Below are positions 33,685 through 42,174 of a stretch of DNA of 64,000 nucleotides, in pieces. Made by a program: the position numbers and the translations under genes. The DNA is from JBBIRG01 sp964410965 (GTDB taxonomy: Bacteria > CLD3 > SB21 > JBBIRG01). Location of the stretch: NCBI GenBank assembly GCA_964410965.1, contig CAYPIY010000003.1, positions 434,001-498,000 of the forward strand. The letters are read 5' to 3'. The notes below the pieces were generated by a model. That model was not told where the DNA came from and did no database searches. It worked only from the letters and a program-made list of their open reading frames with translations. How positions within the stretch are numbered: position 1 is the first letter of the stretch; the number at the start of each line of letters is the position of its first letter.

Positions 33685-34176
33685 ATGAATTTGAAATGCC
33701 TTTCATTCAAACTGATCATGATCTTGTTCCTGTGGATTTTTCCGTTATCCCTTTCAGCCCACGGAGCGTATGTGGTTACCTTTCAGGGACTGGGTTTTAA
33801 TCCCGCGTATATTGTGAATCCTCAGCATTCCGATTATACACTCAACCTGAGCTACAGGAAGGGATTTTTTTCCTACGTTTCGCTTTACTGGCATGCGGAA
33901 ACCGGCCGGTTGATGAAGTCCAAAAACTGGTACGGACAGATCGGGGCGGACGCGATGATCTTGTTTCTCGGTTTTCAGTTCGGCGGAATGTGGATCCGTC
34001 AGCCCCAGATGAAGATGAACAACGCCTGGGGCGGTTATCTCGGACTGAGCGGAGGCATGCCCATTCATAACCACGCGGGATTTTTTATTTCATCCGGAAG
34101 AAATTTCATGTTCAGCCGGAGAGATGATTTTTATTTCCGTGCGGGTCTGTATTTCGGTGAGGCAAAAACAAGATAG
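33685..34176 (+). CDS. Secreted beta-rich hypothetical protein, paralogue 2
   Basis: A 163-residue protein with signal peptide (cut near LSLSA) and mature start HGAYVVTFQGLGFNPAYI, a tandem duplicate of the upstream gene 59 bp away. The central 50 residues are most alike; the last third differs (NNAWGGYLGLSGGMP against a shorter form in the first copy), yet both end with an SAGRNF/SSGRNF block and Y/F-rich strands. Likely surface or outer-membrane located. Function unknown. The two genes probably form one unit. Confidence 0.75.
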   Translation: MNLKCLSFKLIMILFLWIFPLSLSAHGAYVVTFQGLGFNPAYIVNPQHSDYTLNLSYRKGFFSYVSLYWHAETGRLMKSKNWYGQIGADAMILFLGFQFGGMWIRQPQMKMNNAWGGYLGLSGGMPIHNHAGFFISSGRNFMFSRRDDFYFRAGLYFGEAKTR

Positions 34177-34263
34177 AGTTATGTTGACAGGACGGTTAAC
34201 GCTTTGGCAATACTGAAAAAGCATTCTCCCTTTGCAATACTAACAGAAATATAAGGCGCGCCC

Positions 34264-35022
34264 ATGAATAACGGATTGAAGACCCTTTTCCTCAGCCGAT
34301 GGAAACAATATTTCGGCGGGGCCGAATTGCCGATAATTTTTTATTATACCGACAATCCCGGTGAAATCAAACAAGCCCCGAAAGCCAAAGGACGGCAGTG
34401 CATCATCGGCGATCTGAAACAAATCAGGAGCGGCGAATCATTATGTTTTGACGCCGGTGCGATCGGCTGCTTGGGCGGTAAACGATATCTCGGTTTTTCG
34501 GATAAACTGCGGCCTGATTTTGAATATTTCCTGTCCTGCGGCATTCCCGGAAAGACAGAAGGCGAAAGGTACAAGCAATCCCCTGAGCTTGTCCGTGAAT
34601 TTCTGAAGACCAACCCGGTTGATCCGGCACCGGGACGTTGGATCGTGTTCAAGCCCTGGGAACATTTGACGAATACCGATGAGCCGGAAGCTGGGATTTT
34701 CTTTGCGACTCCGGATGTCCTGTCGGGATTGTTCACACTGGCCAATTATGACCATCCTGAGCCGAACGGCGTCATTTGCCCGTTCTGCGCCGGGTGCGGT
34801 TCAGCCGTATCATATCCCATGCAGGAAAACCGCAAGGATAATCCGCGGGCGGTTCTGGGAATGTTCGATCCGTCCGCCCGGCCGGATATCGGTTTACATG
34901 AGCTTTCTTTCGCGGTTCCCTGGAAAAAATTTTTAAAAATGACCGGGTATATGGATGAAAGCTTTCTCATCACTGGAACATGGTCGGCGATAAAACAAAG
35001 AATAATAAATCATCGTTCATGA
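34264..35022 (+). CDS. DUF169 family protein
   Basis: A 252-residue cytoplasmic protein matching DUF169 in length and pattern: GESLCFDAGAIGCLGGKRYLGF, a central PEAGIFFATPDVLSGL, and CPFCAGCGSAVSYPMQE with conserved cysteines that may bind a metal or cluster. The family is common in anaerobes and has no proven role. It has no signal peptide or membrane segment. It lies 87 bp after the tandem secreted proteins and ahead of the nrf operon, which has its own leader; it may be a single-gene unit. Confidence 0.8.
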   Translation: MNNGLKTLFLSRWKQYFGGAELPIIFYYTDNPGEIKQAPKAKGRQCIIGDLKQIRSGESLCFDAGAIGCLGGKRYLGFSDKLRPDFEYFLSCGIPGKTEGERYKQSPELVREFLKTNPVDPAPGRWIVFKPWEHLTNTDEPEAGIFFATPDVLSGLFTLANYDHPEPNGVICPFCAGCGSAVSYPMQENRKDNPRAVLGMFDPSARPDIGLHELSFAVPWKKFLKMTGYMDESFLITGTWSAIKQRIINHRS

Positions 35023-35076
35023 ACCGGTTCCACGTGAAATAAATAAATCTTTCTTTAAATTATCGTTTTTTTATTG

Positions 35077-35082
35077 TATACT
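35077..35082 (+). promoter_or_regulatory. Possible -10 box of the nrf operon
   Basis: TATACT about 75 bp before nrfH. The region 17 bp upstream (TTTAAA) is a poor -35, which would fit an activator-dependent promoter. No clear FNR-type site (TTGAT-N4-ATCAA) was found. Confidence 0.3.
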
Positions 35083-35157
35083 TTTTTAGTCTGATTAGAA
35101 ATCTGCGGCAGGCTTAAAGTTTGAATCCGGTATTCATGTTGAAGAGGTGAGCGACGT

Positions 35158-35766
35158 ATGATAAAAAAAATATTTCTCATCATTCCAAAATTATATCCTC
35201 CTCCGTCATGGCGGCCTGTTGTGATCGTTGCGCTGGGAGTTTTTACCGGCCTGGGAATGCTTATATTGTACATCTCCAACGCGTTTTCTTATTTATCCGA
35301 TGAGCCCTCGACCTGCATGAACTGTCACGTCATGACTCCCCAGTACGCGACCTGGCAGAGAAGCAGTCACCGTGAGGCCGCTACATGCAACGACTGCCAT
35401 GTTCCGCAGAACAATGTATTCAGCAAGTACGCGTTCAAGGCGCAGGACGGGATGCGCCACGCGACCATCTTCACCATGAGATGGGAACCGCAGGTCATCC
35501 GCATCAAGGAAGCCGGAAAAGCCGCCGTTCAGGATAACTGTATCCGTTGTCATATCGATTTGATCGGAAACCTGACCGTCGGCGATGTCAATCTGAAAAG
35601 CCACTATGCAAGGCTTGACAAGCGATGCGTTGATTGCCACCAGGAAGTCCCGCACGGAACCGTAAACAGCCTCGCATCAACGCCTTACGCGCGCGTGCCC
35701 CGGCTCAGTCCTGTTGTCCCGTACTGGATTTCAAAAATGGCACAAAGCAGTAATGCGAATAAATAA
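35158..35766 (+). CDS. nrfH: Cytochrome c nitrite reductase small subunit NrfH
   Basis: NrfH takes electrons from menaquinol and hands them to NrfA on the outside of the inner membrane. It is 202 residues with one N-terminal transmembrane anchor (~residues 18-42) and four c-heme motifs: CMNCH, CNDCH, CIRCH and CVDCH, the NapC/NirT pattern. The ATG is preceded by GAGGTGAGCGACGT, a good SD. It is followed by nrfA after a 152-bp gap holding a degenerate repeat, longer than usual for this pair. Confidence 0.94.
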   Translation: MIKKIFLIIPKLYPPPSWRPVVIVALGVFTGLGMLILYISNAFSYLSDEPSTCMNCHVMTPQYATWQRSSHREAATCNDCHVPQNNVFSKYAFKAQDGMRHATIFTMRWEPQVIRIKEAGKAAVQDNCIRCHIDLIGNLTVGDVNLKSHYARLDKRCVDCHQEVPHGTVNSLASTPYARVPRLSPVVPYWISKMAQSSNANK

Positions 35767-35770
35767 TCCT

Positions 35771-35862
35771 TAACCACAGTGCCCGCGGAAAACCAACAGC
35801 CGCAAAGACACAAAACAGAATGAAAAAATAATAACTTGGTGATCTGGTTGCTTTATGGCAGA
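35771..35862. repeat. Degenerate interspersed repeat between nrfH and nrfA
   Basis: It contains TAACCACAGT and CGCAAAGACACAAAACAG on the left and CTTGGTGATC...TTTATGGCAGAT on the right, recalling the ends of copies at 7560 and 11310. It is less well conserved than those; boundaries are approximate. Confidence 0.35.
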
Positions 35863-35918
35863 TAAAACCACTTGACGTCTACTGCGGTTAAAAATAAATC
35901 TAAAGAAGGAATACGAAT

Positions 35919-37406
35919 ATGAAATCCATTGTCGATCTTCTGCAGCAAAAACCCCGCCTGGGCTGGGTGCTGTTTTTTGCCACGGTACTCATTGTTTTTA
36001 TCATAGGCTTGTTCGCCAATTCAGTGATGGAAAGGCGAAGCGAAGAACGCGCGATCTTTCAGATCCTGAAGCCCATCGCCGACTGGGAACCGCGCAATGA
36101 AGTCTGGGGCGAGAATTTTCCCCGTGAATATGAAACCTATACGCAGACTCTGGATACCACATTCCGCAGTAAACACGGAGGAAGCGCGACCATAGACGTT
36201 CTTGACCATTACCCGAATCTTGTCATCCTGTGGGCTGGGTATGCGTTCTCGAGGGATTTCAAGCAGGCCAGGGGACATTATTACGCGATCAAAGATATCC
36301 GCAACACTATTCGCACCGGCATTCCGCAGCCCGGCACCTGCTGGAGCTGTAAAAGCACGGACGTTCCCCGGCTGATGAATGAGATGGGCGCCGAAAAGTT
36401 TTACAAATCCAAATGGGAGGACCTCGGTTCGGAAGTGGTAAATAACATAGGCTGCCAGGACTGCCATGACAACAAGACGATGAACCTGCATATTACCCGG
36501 CCGGCCCTGATCGAGGCGTTCGAGCGGCGCGGCTTAGACATCGGCAAAGCCACTCATCAGGAAATGCGGTCACTCGTCTGCGCGCAGTGTCATGTCGAGT
36601 ATTATTTCAGGGGCGACGGAAAATACCTGACTTTTCCATGGGACAAAGGATTGTCCGGCGATGAAATTGAAAAATATTACGACCAAATCGAACATGTTGA
36701 TTTTGTCCATAAACTCAGCAAAGCGAAAATCATCAAAGCCCAGCATCCGGATTATGAACTGTTCCTGACCGGCATTCACGCTCAGCGCGGTTTGTCCTGC
36801 GCGGACTGCCATATGCCTTACCGCAGTGAGGGCGGCGTCAAGTTTACAAACCATAAAATGCAGAGTCCGTTAGCGAACATTGCCAATTCATGCGCTGTCT
36901 GCCACCGTGAAAGCGAGGACGAACTTCTGAAAAACGTGTATGAGCGTCAGGATAAGATCATCGAGGTCCGTATGCTGGTCGAAGACAATCTCGCAAAAGC
37001 GCATATTGAGGCCAAGACCGCGTGGGACAACGGCGCGACGGAAAAGGAAATGGAGCCGGCGCTTACACTGATCCGCCATGCGCAATGGCGATGGGACTTT
37101 ACGGCCGCAAGCCACGGAGGCTCATTCCACGCGCCTTTGGAGACATCGCGTCTTCTCGGCACCGCCCTGTACAAATCTCAGGAAGCCCGTATCCTGCTGA
37201 CGCAGATCCTGATCAGCAAAGGCGTCAAAGTACAGATCGCGTACCCGGATATCTCCACCAAAGACAAAGCGCAGGCTTATATCGGGCTTGACATGAAAAA
37301 ATTGAGATCAGATAAGGATGAATTCCTGAAAAAAGTTGTGCCGGAATGGGAAAAGAAAGCGAAAGAGCGGGAAAGCAAACTCGGGAAAGTGACCGCGGTT
37401 AATTAA
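35919..37406 (+). CDS. nrfA: Ammonia-forming cytochrome c nitrite reductase NrfA
   Basis: NrfA reduces nitrite to ammonium with six electrons in the periplasm. The 495-residue protein has an N-terminal signal/anchor and five hemes: the active-site CWSCK motif at residue 141 (lysine instead of histidine, the hallmark), and CQDCH (179), CAQCH (221), CADCH (294) and CAVCH (325). The catalytic loop segments around VCAQCHVEYYF and SCADCHMPY are in place. The uncleaved-looking N-terminal helix suggests it may remain membrane-tied. SD AAGGAA precedes the ATG. With NrfH it makes a complete pentaheme-tetraheme complex for nitrite ammonification. Confidence 0.96.
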   Translation: MKSIVDLLQQKPRLGWVLFFATVLIVFIIGLFANSVMERRSEERAIFQILKPIADWEPRNEVWGENFPREYETYTQTLDTTFRSKHGGSATIDVLDHYPNLVILWAGYAFSRDFKQARGHYYAIKDIRNTIRTGIPQPGTCWSCKSTDVPRLMNEMGAEKFYKSKWEDLGSEVVNNIGCQDCHDNKTMNLHITRPALIEAFERRGLDIGKATHQEMRSLVCAQCHVEYYFRGDGKYLTFPWDKGLSGDEIEKYYDQIEHVDFVHKLSKAKIIKAQHPDYELFLTGIHAQRGLSCADCHMPYRSEGGVKFTNHKMQSPLANIANSCAVCHRESEDELLKNVYERQDKIIEVRMLVEDNLAKAHIEAKTAWDNGATEKEMEPALTLIRHAQWRWDFTAASHGGSFHAPLETSRLLGTALYKSQEARILLTQILISKGVKVQIAYPDISTKDKAQAYIGLDMKKLRSDKDEFLKKVVPEWEKKAKERESKLGKVTAVN

Positions 37407-37433
37407 CCGTACATTCATCATCACGAACATGCC

Positions 37434-38702
37434 ATGAAACGAATCATTATTATTTCAGTTTATGTTTCCGTCCTGCTCGCCAACGAAATACAAGCCCAGG
37501 AAAAAGCCGACAGTCAGACGGTAAAAATTTCAGCCCAGATAAGGGTCCGTGAAGAGAACGACCGCCGGGACCTGAACCGTAAGACCGGTTATGACAATTT
37601 CACTTTTTTCAGGACAAGACTTGGTGTATTGATAACGCCGGTAAAAAATTATTCGGGCTTTATTCAGATTCAGGACTCGCGGGTGTTCGGCAAAGAAAAA
37701 AGCCCAACCGACGATTCCAAGAACGTCGACCTGCATCAGGCGTACATTCACGCGCGGCATTTTATCTGGAACCGGATGGATGTCAAGCTCGGGAGGATGG
37801 AGATCAGTTACGGCGAGGAACGATTACTCGGCAAGTCCAACTGGGGGAATACCGGCCGGTCCTTCAACGGAAGCCTTTTTATGTTTAACCTTTCGGACGC
37901 GCTGAAGCTGGATGTGTTCACGTTCCGTCTGAACGAAAACAGTCCGCCGCCGACCGTGGCGGATACGACTACCGTATCAGACAAAGAAGACCGGGATTTT
38001 ACGGGTCTTTATATGATGTATTCACCTTCCGTCAAATTTAAAGCCGATTTTTATTTGATCGGCGATCATGACCGGACGAAAAATTCCGCGACGAATCATA
38101 AAGATTCCCTGAACCGCGCGACATTCGGCACTTTCATCCGGGGCAGCATCGGTGATTTCTCCTATAAATCCGATGCGGCTGTTCAGACCGGCGAAACCAA
38201 CGGAAAAACCCTGTCGGCTTTCCTGCTGACTGGCGGTGTCGGATACACACTGTCTCAATCGGAATGGAAGCCATCCTTATGGATCGGCTGTGAATATATA
38301 TCCGGCGATGACGATCCTGCCGATGACAAAATCAAAACATTCAACACCCTCTACGGATCAAGCCGTTATTACGGAGGAATGGATTATTTCACGGATATGT
38401 TCAAGCATACCGGAGAACTGGGTCTTCAGGACAATATGGTCAAAATAAAATTCAAGCCTTTGAAAAACGCATCCGCCGGCCTGGATTATCATTATTTTTT
38501 ATCCGCCAGAAAAGACAAGACGCTCAACAGTAAAGTGTTCGGTCATGAGATGGATTTTACCGCATCGTACAGCGTAAACAAACACATTTCCTTTGAGACA
38601 GGATTCAGCGTGATGTTACCCGGAAAACTTCTTAAACGCAGGTTCGGCAATCACGGGGATACCGGAACCTGGGGATATTTCACGACGCTGTTTGATTTTT
38701 GA
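37434..38702 (+). CDS. Outer-membrane porin, alginate-export-like
   Basis: A 422-residue protein with signal peptide (cut near EIQAQ) and repeated amphipathic strands ending in an aromatic residue (TTLFDF), as in outer-membrane barrels. The pattern, with IQIQDSRVFG, QAYIHARHFIWNRMDVKLGRMEISYGEERLLG and GRSFNG, matches alginate-export-type porins (the AlgE-like family), which are widely used for small anions and sugars. It starts 28 bp after nrfA, so it probably belongs to the nrf transcript and may let nitrite or another anion reach the periplasm; that is inference. Confidence 0.82.
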   Translation: MKRIIIISVYVSVLLANEIQAQEKADSQTVKISAQIRVREENDRRDLNRKTGYDNFTFFRTRLGVLITPVKNYSGFIQIQDSRVFGKEKSPTDDSKNVDLHQAYIHARHFIWNRMDVKLGRMEISYGEERLLGKSNWGNTGRSFNGSLFMFNLSDALKLDVFTFRLNENSPPPTVADTTTVSDKEDRDFTGLYMMYSPSVKFKADFYLIGDHDRTKNSATNHKDSLNRATFGTFIRGSIGDFSYKSDAAVQTGETNGKTLSAFLLTGGVGYTLSQSEWKPSLWIGCEYISGDDDPADDKIKTFNTLYGSSRYYGGMDYFTDMFKHTGELGLQDNMVKIKFKPLKNASAGLDYHYFLSARKDKTLNSKVFGHEMDFTASYSVNKHISFETGFSVMLPGKLLKRRFGNHGDTGTWGYFTTLFDF

Positions 38703-38845
38703 TTCTTGCCGGACAGGATCAGTTTAAACAGACAGCCTTAAAAAAATATTTTCATTTTTCAAGTGATTGTTGTATATTTTTTCCGTTGAACTTTTCTGTT
38801 CAGTTCGGCACATTTCTTTGATATTGAAACCCGTAAAGTCCCGCC

Positions 38846-39028
38846 GTGAGTGTGATATTGGTATTAATTGTTCTCAGTCTGCTGGTTGCTTCGCTGTTTA
38901 TGATATTCTTTATCTGGGCGATCAAAACCGGCCAGTTCGACGATATGCACACGCCGTCGGTAAGGATGCTGTGGGACGATAAAAACACAAGAGGAACAAC
39001 AGGTTCTTCTGAAACGCCCAATAACTGA
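38846..39028 (+). CDS. ccoS: cbb3 oxidase assembly protein CcoS
   Basis: A 60-residue protein with one transmembrane helix followed by the CcoS signature TGQFDDMHTPSVRMLWDD. CcoS is needed to insert copper and heme cofactors into cbb3 oxidase. The start is GTG (38846). It lies directly before the ccoNO gene, 40 bp away, and opens the oxidase operon. The usual partner ccoI (a copper P-type ATPase) is not in the window. A TATATT box at 38773-38778 may be its promoter, though the -35 is weak. Confidence 0.88.
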   Translation: MSVILVLIVLSLLVASLFMIFFIWAIKTGQFDDMHTPSVRMLWDDKNTRGTTGSSETPNN

Positions 39029-39067
39029 TATCCGCAAGCAAGGCATCATTTTTTGAAAGACAAACCC

Positions 39068-41233
39068 ATGAGTGAAAACATCTCTCCGACTTCCGCGGTT
39101 GATACTTTCAGATACGATAACGCGATTATCCGCAAGTTTATCATTGCCACCCTTGTCTGGGGCGTTGCCGGCATGCTGGTCGGTTTAATTGCCGCGATCC
39201 AGTTATACGTTCCGGGACTGAATTTCGGGATCGCGGTCACCACGTTCAGCCATATCCGTCCCCTTCACACGAACGCGATCATTTTCGCCTTCGTGGGCAA
39301 TGCGATTTTTTTCGGCGTCTACTATTCACTGCAGCGGTTATGCAAGGCGCGGCTGTATTCCGATTTCCTGAGTTCGTTTCATTTCTGGAGCTGGCAGGCG
39401 GTCATTGTCTCCGCGCTGATCACCATTCCGCTCGGTTATACCACCAGCAAAGAATACGCCGAACTCGAATGGCTGTTTGACATTCTGATCGCGCTGTCAT
39501 GGATCGCTTTCGGGATCAACATGATCGGCACAATCATCAAACGCCGTGAACAGCACATGTATGTGGCGATCTGGTTTTATCTCGCAACATGGATCGCGGT
39601 GACGGTTCTGCATGTGGTCAATTCGTTAGCCATCCCTGTCTCTCTGATGAAAAGTTATTCGGTTTTCGCCGGCGTTCAGGACGCGCTCGTGCAGTGGTGG
39701 TACGGGCATAATGCCGTCGCATTTTTCCTTACCACGCCCTATCTGGGACTGATGTATTATTTCCTGCCCAAAGCAGCCGAACGTCCCGTATACTCCTATA
39801 AATTATCAATCCTGCATTTCTGGGCGCTGGTGTTCATTTACATCTGGGCGGGACCGCACCATCTGTTATATACATCGCTGCCGGACTGGGCGCAGTCGCT
39901 GGGCACGGCGTTCTCGATCATGCTGATTGCACCGTCGTGGGGAGGCATGCTGAACGGCCTGCTGACGCTCCGCGGAGCGTGGGACAAAGTCCGGGAGGAA
40001 CCGATACTCAAATTCCTGGTTGTCGCCGTCACAGCTTACGGCATGGCCACTTTCGAGGGGCCGATGCTGGCCATCAAAAGCGTCAACGCTCTGTCCCATT
40101 TTACCGACTGGACGGTTTCGCATGTTCATGTGGGAACGCTTGGCTGGAACGGCTTCCTGACCTTCGGTATGCTGTACTGGATTATCCCGAGGCTTTACCG
40201 CACGCCGATCTATTCCAAAAAACTCGCTAACGCGCATTTCTGGATCGGTTTTCTGGGAATCATATTCTGGGTCGTGCCGATTTACTGGGCCGGTATTACG
40301 CAGGGGCTGATGTGGAAACAGTTTACGGCCGACGGCATGCTGCAGTATCCGAATTTCCTTGAAACGGTTTTACAGATTATCCCGATGTATATCATCCGCT
40401 CCATCGGCGGGGCGATGTATCTTTTCGGCGCGATCCTGATGGTGGTCAATCTTATCCTTACCGTACGGAAGGGTTCGTTCCTCGCGCAGGAAGAAGCTCA
40501 GGCGGCTCCGTTGATGAAGGCAGTCTCACACGGTAATCCATTCAAGACGCATCTTCATCGGTGGCTGGAGAGCAAGCCGTTCCCGTTCATCGCCCTGACG
40601 GCTGTGGCGATTCTTATCGGCGGCATTGTCGAAATCGTACCGACGATTGTGGTCAAATCCAATACGCCGACGATCGCCAGCGTGAAACCGTACACACCGC
40701 TGGAACTGGAAGGACGGGATATTTACATCAGCGAGGGATGCAATACCTGCCATTCGCAGATGATACGGCCGTTCCGTTCGGAGACTGAACGGTACGGTGA
40801 GTATTCCAAGGCCGGCGAATTCGTTTATGACCATCCGTTCCTATGGGGATCCAAACGCACCGGGCCGGATCTTCACCGCGAAGGAGGCAAATATCCCAAC
40901 GCGTGGCATTACTTTCATATGATCGAGCCCGAAAGTATGTCGCCGGGTTCCATCATGCCGATGTTTCCGTGGCTGGCTGACCGCACATACGATTCAACTG
41001 CGATCACGGCGAAACTGAAGGCTATGAAAAGCATCGGCGTTCCCTATACGGATGACGAAATCGCCATGGCGGTCCGGACCATGAACATCCAGGCTGAGCA
41101 GATAGCGCAGGATCTGAATCAATCGGGAGCGAAAATTTCCGCTGACCGGCAGCTTATCGCTCTCATCGCGTATCTGCAGAGACTGGGAATTGATATTAAG
41201 GGCACTCCCGTTCATCAACTGCCCATGAAATAA
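39068..41233 (+). CDS. ccoNO: Fused cbb3 cytochrome oxidase subunits I and II
   Basis: About 721 residues. The first ~480 residues are CcoN, the catalytic heme-copper subunit with about 12-14 helices: ligand histidines occur in HIRPLHTNAI, WWYGHNAVAF, AGPHHLLYT and HVHVGTLGWNG. The rest is CcoO: one helix, then a cytochrome c domain with EGCNTCHSQMIRPF (CxxCH at residue 558) and axial Met in GSIMPMFPW. The enzyme reduces O2 to water with high affinity and pumps protons. The N-O fusion is known in several FCB phyla. ATG 39068 is chosen over the TTG at 39053 on start-codon strength. Confidence 0.93.
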   Translation: MSENISPTSAVDTFRYDNAIIRKFIIATLVWGVAGMLVGLIAAIQLYVPGLNFGIAVTTFSHIRPLHTNAIIFAFVGNAIFFGVYYSLQRLCKARLYSDFLSSFHFWSWQAVIVSALITIPLGYTTSKEYAELEWLFDILIALSWIAFGINMIGTIIKRREQHMYVAIWFYLATWIAVTVLHVVNSLAIPVSLMKSYSVFAGVQDALVQWWYGHNAVAFFLTTPYLGLMYYFLPKAAERPVYSYKLSILHFWALVFIYIWAGPHHLLYTSLPDWAQSLGTAFSIMLIAPSWGGMLNGLLTLRGAWDKVREEPILKFLVVAVTAYGMATFEGPMLAIKSVNALSHFTDWTVSHVHVGTLGWNGFLTFGMLYWIIPRLYRTPIYSKKLANAHFWIGFLGIIFWVVPIYWAGITQGLMWKQFTADGMLQYPNFLETVLQIIPMYIIRSIGGAMYLFGAILMVVNLILTVRKGSFLAQEEAQAAPLMKAVSHGNPFKTHLHRWLESKPFPFIALTAVAILIGGIVEIVPTIVVKSNTPTIASVKPYTPLELEGRDIYISEGCNTCHSQMIRPFRSETERYGEYSKAGEFVYDHPFLWGSKRTGPDLHREGGKYPNAWHYFHMIEPESMSPGSIMPMFPWLADRTYDSTAITAKLKAMKSIGVPYTDDEIAMAVRTMNIQAEQIAQDLNQSGAKISADRQLIALIAYLQRLGIDIKGTPVHQLPMK

Positions 41234-41246
41234 AAAAGCGATTACA

Positions 41247-41414
41247 ATGAAGGAATATTTTTCTCATATCACAGGGATTCAGTTTCTCGCGGTCGCCGCG
41301 TTACTGGTTTTTTTCATTTTGTTTGTGTTTATACTGGTGAAGGTTATCCGGCTGGATAAGCGGAAAACAGACAAATTCAGCCGGTTGCCCCTTGAAGTGG
41401 ATAAGCCGGATTAA
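41247..41414 (+). CDS. ccoQ: CcoQ-like small subunit (55 aa)
   Basis: A short gene of 55 codons between ccoNO and ccoP. The product begins MKEYFSHITGIQFLAV, has one transmembrane helix (~residues 12-33, rich in Phe/Leu/Val), then a charged cytoplasmic tail with KRKTDKFSRLP. Position, size and layout match CcoQ/FixQ, which stabilises the cbb3 complex. Sequence similarity in this family is too low for a firm call by eye. It ends 16 bp before ccoP starts. Confidence 0.72.
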   Translation: MKEYFSHITGIQFLAVAALLVFFILFVFILVKVIRLDKRKTDKFSRLPLEVDKPD

Positions 41415-41430
41415 AAAAAGGAAGACTGTT

Positions 41431-42114
41431 ATGGAAAAAGAACGTGATCAACTGCTGGATCATGATTTTGACGGTATAAAGGAATTCGACAATCCCATGC
41501 CGCCCTGGTGGCTTAATCTGTTTTATATTACTGTGATCTGGGCCGTTGTCTATCTTATTTATTACCATGTTACGGAAATCGGCGATCGCTCGGTGGACGA
41601 ATACAAGAAAGAATATGATCCTCAATGGACCAAAACCAAGGATCCCGGATATCAGCCTGCGGAATTTCTTCCTTCGTATCAGAAACCGTATCATTTCCTG
41701 GCCGCTCAGGACCTGACGCCGAGAATGCGCGTTCTTGCCGCCGGTGGAGGGAAAATAACATCCGCGGCCGTGGTCAAAGCTCTCAAAACTTATGATTTGA
41801 TTTCGGACGCTCCGGGTTTGGCAATCGGGAAAGAATTATTTATTAAAAACTGCGTCGCCTGTCATGGTGAGTTCGGACAGGGCGGTATCGGCCCGAACCT
41901 GACCGACGATTACTGGATACACGGCGCGGGGATCAATAATATCGGTACAACGATTTTTTACGGTGTAACTGCAAAAGGTATGCTGGCCTGGGGACCGATT
42001 CTCAAGGAAAAAGAAATACAGCAAGTATCCAGTTATGTAGTATCGCTGAAGGGGACTAATCCTCCGAACCCCAAAGCCCCGCAGGGCGATCTGGTTAAGG
42101 AAGAAAAAAAATAA
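41431..42114 (+). CDS. ccoP: Monoheme CcoP-type cytochrome c subunit
   Basis: CcoP delivers electrons into cbb3 oxidase. This one is 227 residues: an N-terminal cytoplasmic piece (KEFDNPMPPWW, typical of CcoP), one transmembrane helix, a periplasmic linker, and one cytochrome c domain with CVACHGEFGQGGIGPNL (CxxCH at residue 141) and Met ligand in KGMLAWG. The classic CcoP has two hemes; only one CxxCH is present here, a short form also found in other FCB-group oxidases. ATG 41431 follows AAAGGAAG; an earlier in-frame start at 41392 overlaps ccoQ and is less likely. Confidence 0.88.
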   Translation: MEKERDQLLDHDFDGIKEFDNPMPPWWLNLFYITVIWAVVYLIYYHVTEIGDRSVDEYKKEYDPQWTKTKDPGYQPAEFLPSYQKPYHFLAAQDLTPRMRVLAAGGGKITSAAVVKALKTYDLISDAPGLAIGKELFIKNCVACHGEFGQGGIGPNLTDDYWIHGAGINNIGTTIFYGVTAKGMLAWGPILKEKEIQQVSSYVVSLKGTNPPNPKAPQGDLVKEEKK

Positions 42115-42174
42115 TTTGAATTTCTATGCAATATATTTTTTAATTACTATCGTTCCTAAACAATCAGGCTTGTA

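Noticed and set aside
41377..41694. Minus-strand frame of 105 codons over ccoQ/ccoP
   Set aside because: Antisense to two genes with clear families; shadow.
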